From Bdellovibrionales bacterium RBG_16_40_8 (GTDB lineage Bacteria; Bdellovibrionota; Bdellovibrionia; Bdellovibrionales; UBA1609), in contig MEPT01000018.1 of NCBI GenBank assembly GCA_001769925.1, forward strand, positions 24,379 to 30,256: a DNA stretch of 5,878 bases, read 5' to 3'. The position numbers were made by a program, and so were the translations under genes. Below the pieces are notes generated by a model. It was given only the letters and a program-made list of their open reading frames with translations, made no database searches and was not told the DNA's origin. Shown here in pieces: positions 1 through 5,162 of this stretch (the first letter of the stretch is position 1; each line of letters opens with the position of its first letter).

Positions 1-200
1 CTATGATCTTTTGTTATTTTCTCAACAAGAAAATTCTCTGCGGGGCGTGCATAAATGCCGCGTAAATTATCAAATACCGGTAGAATTGATATCGAGCGAA
101 CGGTAATCAATCCATCAGCTTCGCTCAAATAATTTTGAGAACTTTGTGCGATTGCTAAATTACTAATCAAGACCAAAGTCAGAAACAAAAATCTCTGCAT
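1..200 (-). CDS. Exported protein of unknown function, N-terminal fragment (cut by window edge)
   Basis: An open frame begins at an ATG at 200-198 (minus) and stays open for 66 codons to the left edge, so the C-terminus is missing. The first 18 residues, MQRFLFLTLVLISNLAIA, form a classical Sec signal peptide: one basic residue, a hydrophobic core and an AIA cleavage site before QSSQ. The mature part seen so far includes ITVRSISILPVFDNLRGIY followed by ARPAENFLVEKITKDH. I do not recognise the family. Export to the periplasm or envelope is the only supported statement. No clear Shine-Dalgarno site precedes the ATG (upstream reads AGAACGAACACACTGTTACT). The gene is divergent from the barrel-protein gene at 253. 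The signal peptide and uninterrupted frame make a real gene very likely. Confidence 0.8.
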   Translation of the reverse strand, partial: MQRFLFLTLVLISNLAIAQSSQNYLSEADGLITVRSISILPVFDNLRGIYARPAENFLVEKITKDH

Positions 201-252
201 AGTAACAGTGTGTTCGTTCTAGTGATTTTCGTCAAATTAGATCAAGACGCGA
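201..252. promoter_or_regulatory. Divergent intergenic region with candidate minus-strand promoters
   Basis: This 52-base gap lies between two divergently read genes and should hold promoters for both. On the minus strand, TTGACG (235-230) is followed 17 bases later by CACACT (212-207), which ends six bases before the ATG at 200. A second option is TTGATC (245-240), an 18-base spacer and TAGAAC (221-216). Both are imperfect matches to a sigma-70 promoter. On the plus strand I see only poor -10 matches (for example TTAGAT at 237-242). The assignment rests on gene arrangement plus weak motif matches. Confidence 0.35.
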
Positions 253-1335
253 GTGGTAATTTCCGATGTTCGGTACGTGAGACACGCTAATAATTATGTA
301 ATTTTTTGCGCTCTTTGTACTTTATTTTTTTCTATAGAGCTATGGGCGCAACTAGACCCGACTTCAACGATGTTAGTTCGACCACCAGTGAAGGATGAAG
401 CAAGGCCAAGCCTCGACTCTGGTCGATATATCATTCGACAATCAAATACGTCACGAGAATCTAAATCTGGTGAGGTGACTAAAACATTGAGCGACAATAT
501 AAAAAAGAAAAATATAGATGCTCCTGAAAATGTGAAAGCAACACCGCCGCAAACAGAAGATGCAACAAAGAAATTATCAACAAGTGATATTGAAGCAGTA
601 GATTTAGATCATGCCGAGGACAAAAGGCAAAATCTCGTCATTATTTCAGTGGCCCCGAATTACCTTTATGTAAATTCATCAAGTCACTACTGGTTTAGAA
701 ATTATCATAGCGCCGGCCCGGGTATTTCTATCGGCGCCGATGTTTGGCTTTCTCCTACTGTAGGTATAAATATTGGATATTTAACCTCATTAGTTGCTGA
801 TGTAAAGGCTGAGCCAACAGCTTCGCGAGCGATATTAACTGATCATAGATATAGCACAGTAGGGTTACAATTTCGTAAATATACATCCACATCAAGAAGA
901 TCACTGAATTTTGTTTGGGGAGTAAAATTTTCCGATTATGAAATGAGTCTGCCAGCAGAAGAAAAATATCGCACTAGATTGCATACGACAGGATTAGGGC
1001 TTTCAATTAAAGCAACATTGCCGAGTACAATTTCAGAGGCCTGGACAGCTGAGTCTGAGCTATTGCCGAAACTAAAAGTGCAAGAAGAAAAAACAGCAGC
1101 ATCCTTAAAAAGTGGCGCGGATGTAACATCATATGGAGTGAAGTTATCACTAGGACGAGAGTATATTTTAGATCGTCGCAATCAAGTATTTTGGCGTATT
1201 TCACACCGAGTTGACAAATCTGTTTACGAAGGTACGGCAAATCAGAATGATCCTATTACTGGTATTGCTCCAAAAGGTGTTTCGGTAACAACGGGCAGTA
1301 CACTTCTAGAATTTGGTTATGCTTGGGGCGAGTAG
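253..1335 (+). CDS. Exported outer-membrane beta-barrel-like protein with long linker
   Basis: This is a 360-residue protein if read from the GTG at 253; an in-frame GTG at 277 would give 352 residues and a tidier signal peptide. Neither start has a good Shine-Dalgarno site, and an in-frame stop at 238-240 rules out anything further upstream. Residues about 15-32 are a hydrophobic signal segment ending ELWA before QLD. Residues about 33-127 are a Lys/Thr/Glu/Pro-rich, low-hydrophobicity linker with no visible domain. From about 128 to the end there are alternating, aromatic-bearing stretches typical of transmembrane beta strands (about 128-141, 155-178, 198-211, 216-226, 242-254, 291-303, 309-319, 344-357), ending LLEFGYAWGE. 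Eight to ten strands would suit a small outer-membrane barrel. The last residue is not the usual Phe or Tyr, although Tyr and Trp lie close to the end. I infer outer-membrane location; the specific role is unknown. It converges with the DedA gene. Confidence 0.8.
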   Translation: MVISDVRYVRHANNYVIFCALCTLFFSIELWAQLDPTSTMLVRPPVKDEARPSLDSGRYIIRQSNTSRESKSGEVTKTLSDNIKKKNIDAPENVKATPPQTEDATKKLSTSDIEAVDLDHAEDKRQNLVIISVAPNYLYVNSSSHYWFRNYHSAGPGISIGADVWLSPTVGINIGYLTSLVADVKAEPTASRAILTDHRYSTVGLQFRKYTSTSRRSLNFVWGVKFSDYEMSLPAEEKYRTRLHTTGLGLSIKATLPSTISEAWTAESELLPKLKVQEEKTAASLKSGADVTSYGVKLSLGREYILDRRNQVFWRISHRVDKSVYEGTANQNDPITGIAPKGVSVTTGSTLLEFGYAWGE

Positions 1336-1336
1336 T

Positions 1337-1975
1337 TTATTTTTCTGTGCTAATTGGCGTCGGCTCTATTTTTTTAAGAAGCTCGTTTTCTTTACGTTTG
1401 GCGCGACGTCTAATCCATATATAAATAGTAACAACTAACAACACAGATATAATAACATACTTTTGTGCTTGTATGGCGAGGCGAAGAGTGTAATCAAGAT
1501 TGCTCCCGAAATACCATCCAAAATAAACCCAAATTGGAACGCTAATTAGTGCGGCGATACTATCAAGTAAAATAAAAACTAAGGGGCTCACCCCCATAAT
1601 GCCGGCGGTGAGAAAAATTGGTGCGCGTAGCCCGGGCAAAAAGCGCGCCGTAAAACATATAAATTTTGAATTAGATAATACCTTTTGACGAGAAAGTTGA
1701 ATACGTCGCTCAGTAAAAAATGAACGAAATAGTGGCAGTTTAAAAACTCGGTAGCCAAATTTGCGCCCGAGAAAAAAGAGTATGCAATCGCCGAGAAGCA
1801 CACCAACAAATCCAACAAGCGTTGCTCCCAAAAAGCTGATACTGTTTAGCGCGGCGAGAATCCCGGCAGCGATAAGTGTAATGTCTTCTGGTAGTGGTAC
1901 GCCCAGACCACAGACCAGTAAAATTCCTAAAATAGCGGCATAGGCAGTAGCGCCGCTAAATCCAGATAGATACAT
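1337..1975 (-). CDS. DedA/VTT-family inner-membrane protein
   Basis: From the ATG at 1975 this is a 212-residue polytopic membrane protein with family hallmarks: GLGVPLPED (residues 23-31, with the membrane-embedded acidic E30), GVLLGDCILFFLGRKFG (58-74, the G-D...G-R-x-x-G pattern) and FTARFLPGLRAP (108-119), the F-x-x-R-x-x-P-x-x-R signature with R111 and R117. The known family comprises undecaprenyl-phosphate and phospholipid flippases or transporters needed for membrane and cell-wall homeostasis; the substrate here cannot be read from sequence. The C-terminus carries a last membrane helix (about 172-188) and a basic cytoplasmic tail. In-frame TTG (2014) and GTG (2008) codons lie further upstream, but the ATG starts just before the conserved N-terminal region and is placed well relative to a -10 box. 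The gene's stop lies one base from the stop of the convergent barrel gene. Family assignment is firm; the start is likely. Confidence 0.92.
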   Translation of the reverse strand: MYLSGFSGATAYAAILGILLVCGLGVPLPEDITLIAAGILAALNSISFLGATLVGFVGVLLGDCILFFLGRKFGYRVFKLPLFRSFFTERRIQLSRQKVLSNSKFICFTARFLPGLRAPIFLTAGIMGVSPLVFILLDSIAALISVPIWVYFGWYFGSNLDYTLRLAIQAQKYVIISVLLVVTIYIWIRRRAKRKENELLKKIEPTPISTEK

Positions 1976-1982
1976 GACTAGT

Positions 1983-1988
1983 TTTATA
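1983..1988 (-). promoter_or_regulatory. Candidate -10 box of the DedA gene
   Basis: On the minus strand TATAAA (1988-1983) is followed by seven bases and then the ATG at 1975. A start of transcription about seven bases after the box would fall on or next to the ATG, giving a leaderless mRNA, and there is no Shine-Dalgarno sequence before this ATG. The -35 is unclear: TTGCAC at 2014-2009 is 20 bases away, and at the ideal 17-base spacing the sequence is CACGTG. If translation instead began at the upstream TTG or GTG, this box would be internal and meaningless. Confidence 0.4.
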
Positions 1989-2021
1989 GAAAATTTTGTG
2001 TGCTCCACGTGCAAGTGAGAG

Positions 2022-2027
2022 TATAAT
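2022..2027 (+). promoter_or_regulatory. Perfect TATAAT -10 box of the response-regulator gene
   Basis: A consensus TATAAT sits exactly seven bases before the ATG at 2035, so transcription would begin at about the A of the start codon. The bases between box and ATG (AATCGAT) contain no Shine-Dalgarno match; the only purine-rich run (GAGAG) is too far upstream and would lie outside the transcript. The -35 region is poor (TGTGCT at 1999-2004 with a 17-base spacer; TTGTGT at 1996-2001 with 20). This suggests either an activator-dependent promoter or a different sigma factor. A 6-base palindrome, CACGTG (2006-2011), lies between the two divergent -10 boxes. Confidence 0.5.
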
Positions 2028-2034
2028 AATCGAT

Positions 2035-2400
2035 ATGGGAATTAAACTTGTAATAGTAGATGATGCGCCGTTTATTCGCGAGGCTGTGCGCAATGCTGTT
2101 CGAGATACTGAAATTGAACTTGTTGCCGAGGCGGCAGATGGCGAAGAAGCAATAACAGTAGTAATGAAAAAAAACCCAGATGTGGTGCTTATGGATATGG
2201 TGTTGCCCAAAAAAAATGGAATAGAGGCAACCGCAGAGATTTTAGAGAAAAATCCCAAAATAAAAATTATTGCATTTACTACGCTAGACCAAGAGGGATT
2301 ATTACTGAAAGCATTAGAAGCAGGTTGCTGTAATTTTTTGCCTAAACCATTTACGACAGAAAAATTATTAAAGATCGTTCGTTCTGTGTTAGGAGAGTAA
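2035..2400 (+). CDS. Single-domain CheY-like response regulator
   Basis: This 121-residue protein is a stand-alone receiver domain, the phosphorylatable output of a two-component system. All key positions are present: the acidic pair D9-D10 for magnesium, phospho-acceptor D54 in VVLMDMVLPKKNG, the switch T82/T83 in IIAFTTLD, and K104 in FLPKPF. There is no DNA-binding or enzymatic output domain, so it should act by protein-protein contact, as CheY and Spo0F do, on a target that cannot be read from sequence. No histidine kinase is visible in the window. The ATG at 2035 is chosen because it begins MGIKLVIVDD, the normal start of beta strand 1; a TTG at 1996 would add 13 unrelated residues. The gene is divergent from DedA and overlaps the Shine-Dalgarno site of the membrane protein downstream, which points to a functional pair. 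Confidence 0.95.
   Translation: MGIKLVIVDDAPFIREAVRNAVRDTEIELVAEAADGEEAITVVMKKNPDVVLMDMVLPKKNGIEATAEILEKNPKIKIIAFTTLDQEGLLLKALEAGCCNFLPKPFTTEKLLKIVRSVLGE
2391..2395 (+). promoter_or_regulatory. Shine-Dalgarno site inside the end of the response-regulator gene
   Basis: AGGAG, in the last codons of the response-regulator gene, lies six bases before the ATG at 2402; the stop TAA (2398-2400) sits between them. The stop and start are one base apart, so ribosomes finishing the first gene can re-initiate on the second. This fixes the start of the downstream gene and supports translational coupling. Confidence 0.75.
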
Positions 2401-2401
2401 T

Positions 2402-2854
2402 ATGTCCAACTTATTTTTTTTTATACGGACACTTATTTTTACTTTTGTCGTAGTGCTTTTGCTACAAATTCGCTTTGGTGAAAAAACAGCAGAAGACTAC
2501 ACCATGGATTTTTTAACAAGCTCATCACTTATTAAACCAGTCAACCAGACAGCAGACAAAGCGGTAATTTTTATTCGCAATATGCTGGCAAAGATTTCTC
2601 GATCTATTAACACGAACTTTGTTAATACCTTAAAAAGTGAAAATCAACCTGGGTCTCGACAATCGCACTTTATTATTAAAAGAAAAAAAGAGATAAATAA
2701 GACCAAAGAAAATACGGCAGAATTCATTGAAACATTTAAGAAACAGGCTGTATCTACAGGCAAAAAAATAAGCTCAAGTTTTATCGACGAGACCAAGATG
2801 CCCGGCAGAAATTCTGCTTCAGACACTCGCGACGACGAGATTCTCGAAGAATAA
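2402..2854 (+). CDS. Hypothetical protein with one N-terminal membrane helix
   Basis: This is a 150-residue protein of no family I recognise. Residues about 4-23 (FFFIRTLIFTFVVVLLLQI) form one hydrophobic segment, interrupted only by R9, that would work as a membrane anchor; there is no convincing signal-peptidase site after it. The rest is hydrophilic: an amphipathic stretch at about 50-78 (KAVIFIRNMLAKISRSI), a strongly basic region from about 92 to 122 (KRKKEINKTK and onward), and a very acidic end, DDEILEE. The basic region could contact lipids, nucleic acid or an acidic partner. It starts one base after the response regulator and has its own AGGAG, so the two are probably made together; a membrane-anchored partner of the CheY-like protein is a reasonable guess but nothing more. 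The stop is two bases from the stop of the convergent small gene. Confidence 0.8.
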   Translation: MSNLFFFIRTLIFTFVVVLLLQIRFGEKTAEDYTMDFLTSSSLIKPVNQTADKAVIFIRNMLAKISRSINTNFVNTLKSENQPGSRQSHFIIKRKKEINKTKENTAEFIETFKKQAVSTGKKISSSFIDETKMPGRNSASDTRDDEILEE

Positions 2855-2856
2855 TT

Positions 2857-3033
2857 TTATTTAGATAGTCCCTGTTGTTTGCTTCCATTTAATGTTTTAG
2901 TAACATCAAGTGCGACCTTTTTTTGATAGTTGGTTTTACTATGAATGCCCTTATTTGTTTGAGGGCATGCACTGGCGCGACCAACATAAAAGGCCATTAT
3001 ACTTGCGAATGTTATCAGAATTACTTTTTTCAT
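2857..3033 (-). CDS. Small exported protein (58 residues), unannotated-size gene
   Basis: Read on the minus strand from the ATG at 3033 to a TAA at 2859-2857, this frame encodes 58 residues. A perfect AGGAGG lies five bases before the ATG, the best ribosome site in the window. Residues 1-22 (MKKVILITFASIMAFYVGRA then SA) have two lysines, a hydrophobic core and an ASA site: a clear Sec signal peptide. The first residue after it is Cys (SACPQTNKG), so it could be a lipoprotein, but the -3 to -1 residues A-S-A are a poor lipobox, and ordinary cleavage leaving a free N-terminal Cys is equally possible. The mature chain is about 36 residues, basic (KTNYQKKVALDV) and ends QQGLSK. No family is recognised. 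Its tail resembles that of the 83-residue neighbour. The ribosome site plus signal peptide make a real gene likely despite its size. Confidence 0.82.
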   Translation of the reverse strand: MKKVILITFASIMAFYVGRASACPQTNKGIHSKTNYQKKVALDVTKTLNGSKQQGLSK

Positions 3034-3171
3034 AACTTCCTCCTATTAATCAAGTACTGCGAGAGGTATGCCAACATTGCCTGAAAGCCCAAGCTTTTTA
3101 CTAAGTAATTACAAGTAGTTATATTCTGTCGCAAAATGAGACATGTCGAAAAAATATACAGTTGAACAACA
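3034..3171 (-). other. Intergenic gap between the two small secreted genes; weak candidate promoter
   Basis: These 138 bases separate the 83-residue gene from the 58-residue gene and hold no reading frame with a credible start. The minus strand contains TTGGCA (3074-3069), an 18-base spacer and ATTAAT (3050-3045), a fair sigma-70 match. However, its expected start point would fall in or after the Shine-Dalgarno site, so it may not be the real promoter. TATAAC appears further upstream without a well-spaced -35. The gap is long compared with the 14- and 21-base spacings upstream, so the 58-residue gene could have its own promoter or be read through. I see no convincing terminator. Confidence 0.3.
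3039..3044 (-). promoter_or_regulatory. Consensus Shine-Dalgarno site of the 58-residue gene
   Basis: On the minus strand AGGAGG is followed by AAGTT and the ATG at 3033. It is a full match to the 16S anti-Shine-Dalgarno with ideal five-base spacing, and it is the main argument that the short frame downstream is translated. Confidence 0.8.
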
Positions 3172-3423
3172 TTATTTGTTAAGTCCGTCACTTTGGCTAT
3201 CTTTAGTAGGCTTGCTATTCGGGTAAAGGACCTCAGAAACCTTATTTTTTTTAGGGTTTGTTTTAACATAACGTGGTACGCCTGGAGTTATCGGTATGCT
3301 GCAGGTGTCGCAACCAGCCTCTGTTTTATTGCTGTCTGACATGTCTTCGGCTTTGGGGTCTTGTGCCCAAATAGTTATTGAGCTTAGCAAAGCTGCAATT
3401 AATAAAATCTTACGGCTTATCAT
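3172..3423 (-). CDS. Small exported protein with a CxxC motif (83 residues)
   Basis: This 83-residue protein begins at an ATG (3423-3421) preceded by GGAG (3432-3429) five bases upstream, so the start is well supported. Residues 1-20 (MISRKILLIAALLSSITIWA) form a typical Sec signal peptide, with cleavage before QDPKAED. The mature chain of 63 residues is hydrophilic: an acidic start, then G-C38-D-T-C41 as the only cysteines, a Pro-rich part (IPITPGVPRY), and a Lys/Ser/Asn-rich tail ending SDGLNK. The CxxC could form a disulfide or bind metal, but without a thioredoxin-like fold in so short a chain I do not assign redox activity. It lies 14 bases downstream of the YD-repeat gene on the same strand, so the two are probably co-transcribed and the products may work together outside the inner membrane. 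No known family is recognised. Confidence 0.83.
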   Translation of the reverse strand: MISRKILLIAALLSSITIWAQDPKAEDMSDSNKTEAGCDTCSIPITPGVPRYVKTNPKKNKVSEVLYPNSKPTKDSQSDGLNK

Positions 3424-3437
3424 ATAAACTCCAATAA

Positions 3438-5141
3438 CTAAATGCTGGTATCTGTTGTCGCTGGAGCAATAATCTCTAGTAAATTACTAAAAATATTAAC
3501 AACTTGTATAGCAACAAGCGGGTCATCAGCACTATCAAATTTATCCATACGTCCGTCTGGCTTATATTTAAACGTTATTGAGCCAAGCCCTGGGCGCGTA
3601 ATGACATGTGGTTTACCAAAACGCTCTTCATAAGTGATTGTTACGATTTTCTTAGATTGGTCGATAATTTTTGTGATGCGCCCACGCATGTCATACGAAA
3701 GAGATGCGGTCTGGCCTGTGCTATTAATTGCGGCGAGAAGATTACATCGTTTGGGGTCGTATTTAAATTCGGTAGTGATGGTTTTACTTTCAGCTTTTGT
3801 GGGTTTTCTATTTTTACTAATTGATCGATCAAGTGCAGAATTTTGATTAATAATAGTTAGGGCGACACTTGACACTTTGTTGCAAGAATTTTCGTAGTTG
3901 TACACGAAAGTGTTTACTGGGTCTGATTTTCTTTTAAGAAGTCCGTCAGAGTAGTAATCAAATCTACTAATAATACCGTCTTGAATTATTTCTGTCGGGC
4001 GGCCGAACTCTTCGTGGTATGTTGTCTCTACAGTGCGGCCGTTATTAGTTGCTGAGGAGCGTGCCAGATAACGAGTGCCATCATTTTTAGTTTTATGCCA
4101 AAATTCATATGCACTTTTGTTGGTAATTTTACCGTCACATACTTTTTCAACGCTCGATCGATAGTTATTAAGTGGATCTTTATCGCTGTCTACGTATCCA
4201 TACGTCTCTTTACACCCTTTGCGGTCACGAAAACTAGTTACCCAGTCTTTGTCCTTGTCGTATGTCAAGGCGATGTATGTTTTGTCTGGGTAAATCGCCT
4301 TGGTTAAATTATAAAGATCATCATATTCGTATTTGTAAGTATTCTTCCAGCTATTAGTTACTTCTGTTAAATTTTCTCCGTTATATTTGTAAGATGCTGA
4401 ATATCCGCTCGGGCCAACAATATGTTTTACATATTTTGAGTTGTCATAATATTTAAATTGTAATGATGAGCCAGTATTGTCACTCACCGCTGTAAGGCGC
4501 TCGCCAGAATGTACCAGCTTGATAAAATTACCATTTTTATCGCTCATCTGAGTTAGGCGACCAATTTTATTAAATTTTTGGACTGTGCCGTTAGGTAAAT
4601 TGCGAACATACTCATTATTTTTGTAGATAATAAAATCATTTGCGCGGCCATCTGCGGTATAGCGCGAGTTTTCGCTTATTGAACCACTTATATTTAATTG
4701 TTTTGCGAATTCATCGCGTAAAGTAGAGTCTGTTCTAATGTCGTTTTCTATACTTTTAAAATAAGCCTCATCGCGGTTTTTATTTCTTTTGCGTACTTCT
4801 GCAACAATAGCCTGAATATTTTTATCGAGATTTTTACGGTTATAATTAGCGGGTAGGTATTCAATTTCAAACCCCGCCCCACATTCAGTGACCCTCAGCG
4901 TATTTTCAGGAGTTATTTTCAAGCTAGTTTCAAATTCTGAACACCAACCGAAGCCGAGCATACCATTATACAATGTGCGGCTATTATATGAGCGTCGAAT
5001 CTGCATATCGTAGCCAGAGCTTTTTATTTGCAAATCTACCCACGTGTCTGAGTAGTTTGCGTTTCTCATATCTACCAGGGCAAAAGAAATTGACGGTAAA
5101 AAAAACAATATAAATACTATGCGGCAGAAAAACTGAGACAT
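3438..5141 (-). CDS. Secreted YD-repeat (Rhs-type) protein without toxin domain
   Basis: This is a 567-residue exported protein. The start ATG at 5141 has AAGGAG (5153-5148) six bases upstream. Residues 1-21 are a signal peptide ending SISFA. Residues about 22-95 match the usual beginning of Rhs/YD proteins: a short repeated-strand segment, RRSYNSRTLYNGMLGFGWC (49-67) and then ETSLKI. Residues about 100-165 are a charged, helix-forming stretch. YD-type repeats follow: GRLTQMSDKNGN (194-205), YKYNGENLTEV (251-261), YEYDDLYNLTKAIYP (271-285), FDYYSDGLLKR (394-404), FKYDPKRCNLLAAIN (459-473) and LSYDMRGRITKII (481-493). Known YD repeats wind into a beta-sheet shell that can encapsulate a cargo. 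Full Rhs toxins are usually over 1,200 residues with a conserved core boundary and a variable C-terminal toxin; none of that is present. The chain ends in a short hydrophobic segment (IQVVNIFSNLLEIIAP). It lies 21 bases after a tadB-like gene, so a surface or adhesion role is plausible. Confidence 0.88.
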   Translation of the reverse strand: MSQFFCRIVFILFFLPSISFALVDMRNANYSDTWVDLQIKSSGYDMQIRRSYNSRTLYNGMLGFGWCSEFETSLKITPENTLRVTECGAGFEIEYLPANYNRKNLDKNIQAIVAEVRKRNKNRDEAYFKSIENDIRTDSTLRDEFAKQLNISGSISENSRYTADGRANDFIIYKNNEYVRNLPNGTVQKFNKIGRLTQMSDKNGNFIKLVHSGERLTAVSDNTGSSLQFKYYDNSKYVKHIVGPSGYSASYKYNGENLTEVTNSWKNTYKYEYDDLYNLTKAIYPDKTYIALTYDKDKDWVTSFRDRKGCKETYGYVDSDKDPLNNYRSSVEKVCDGKITNKSAYEFWHKTKNDGTRYLARSSATNNGRTVETTYHEEFGRPTEIIQDGIISRFDYYSDGLLKRKSDPVNTFVYNYENSCNKVSSVALTIINQNSALDRSISKNRKPTKAESKTITTEFKYDPKRCNLLAAINSTGQTASLSYDMRGRITKIIDQSKKIVTITYEERFGKPHVITRPGLGSITFKYKPDGRMDKFDSADDPLVAIQVVNIFSNLLEIIAPATTDTSI

Positions 5142-5162
5142 CCTTATCTCCTTGATGGGGGC

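Noticed and set aside
1996..2034. N-terminal extension of the response regulator from a TTG at 1996
   Set aside because: The extra 13 residues do not belong to a receiver domain, there is no ribosome site before the TTG, and a consensus TATAAT lies inside the extension.
1956..2258. Open frame on the minus strand opposite the response-regulator gene
   Set aside because: Ser/Ile-rich composition typical of a shadow frame, overlaps the well-supported receiver gene almost completely, and has no ribosome site.
2023..2400. Response regulator as a NarL/OmpR-type transcription factor
   Set aside because: The protein ends right after the receiver domain, with no helix-turn-helix region before the stop.
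2835..2862. CGAG-ATT-CTCG hairpin and T-rich stretch at the end of the 150-residue gene, as a terminator
   Set aside because: Only four pairs with a three-base loop, inside coding sequence, and the T-rich part is too far away and interrupted.
3084..3099. Hairpin AAAGC-CCAA-GCTTT followed by TT on the plus strand, as a terminator
   Set aside because: The stem is five AT-rich pairs with only two T after it, and no plus-strand gene ends nearby; on the minus strand there is no T-run at all.
3030..3269. Minus-strand open frame crossing the gap between the two small secreted genes
   Set aside because: It overlaps the end of the 83-residue gene in another frame, has no Shine-Dalgarno site or signal features, and the composition is not protein-like.
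3438..5141. Classical Rhs polymorphic toxin with immunity gene downstream
   Set aside because: No core-boundary motif, no C-terminal toxin domain, length less than half that of usual toxins, and the next gene encodes an exported small protein rather than a cytoplasmic immunity protein.
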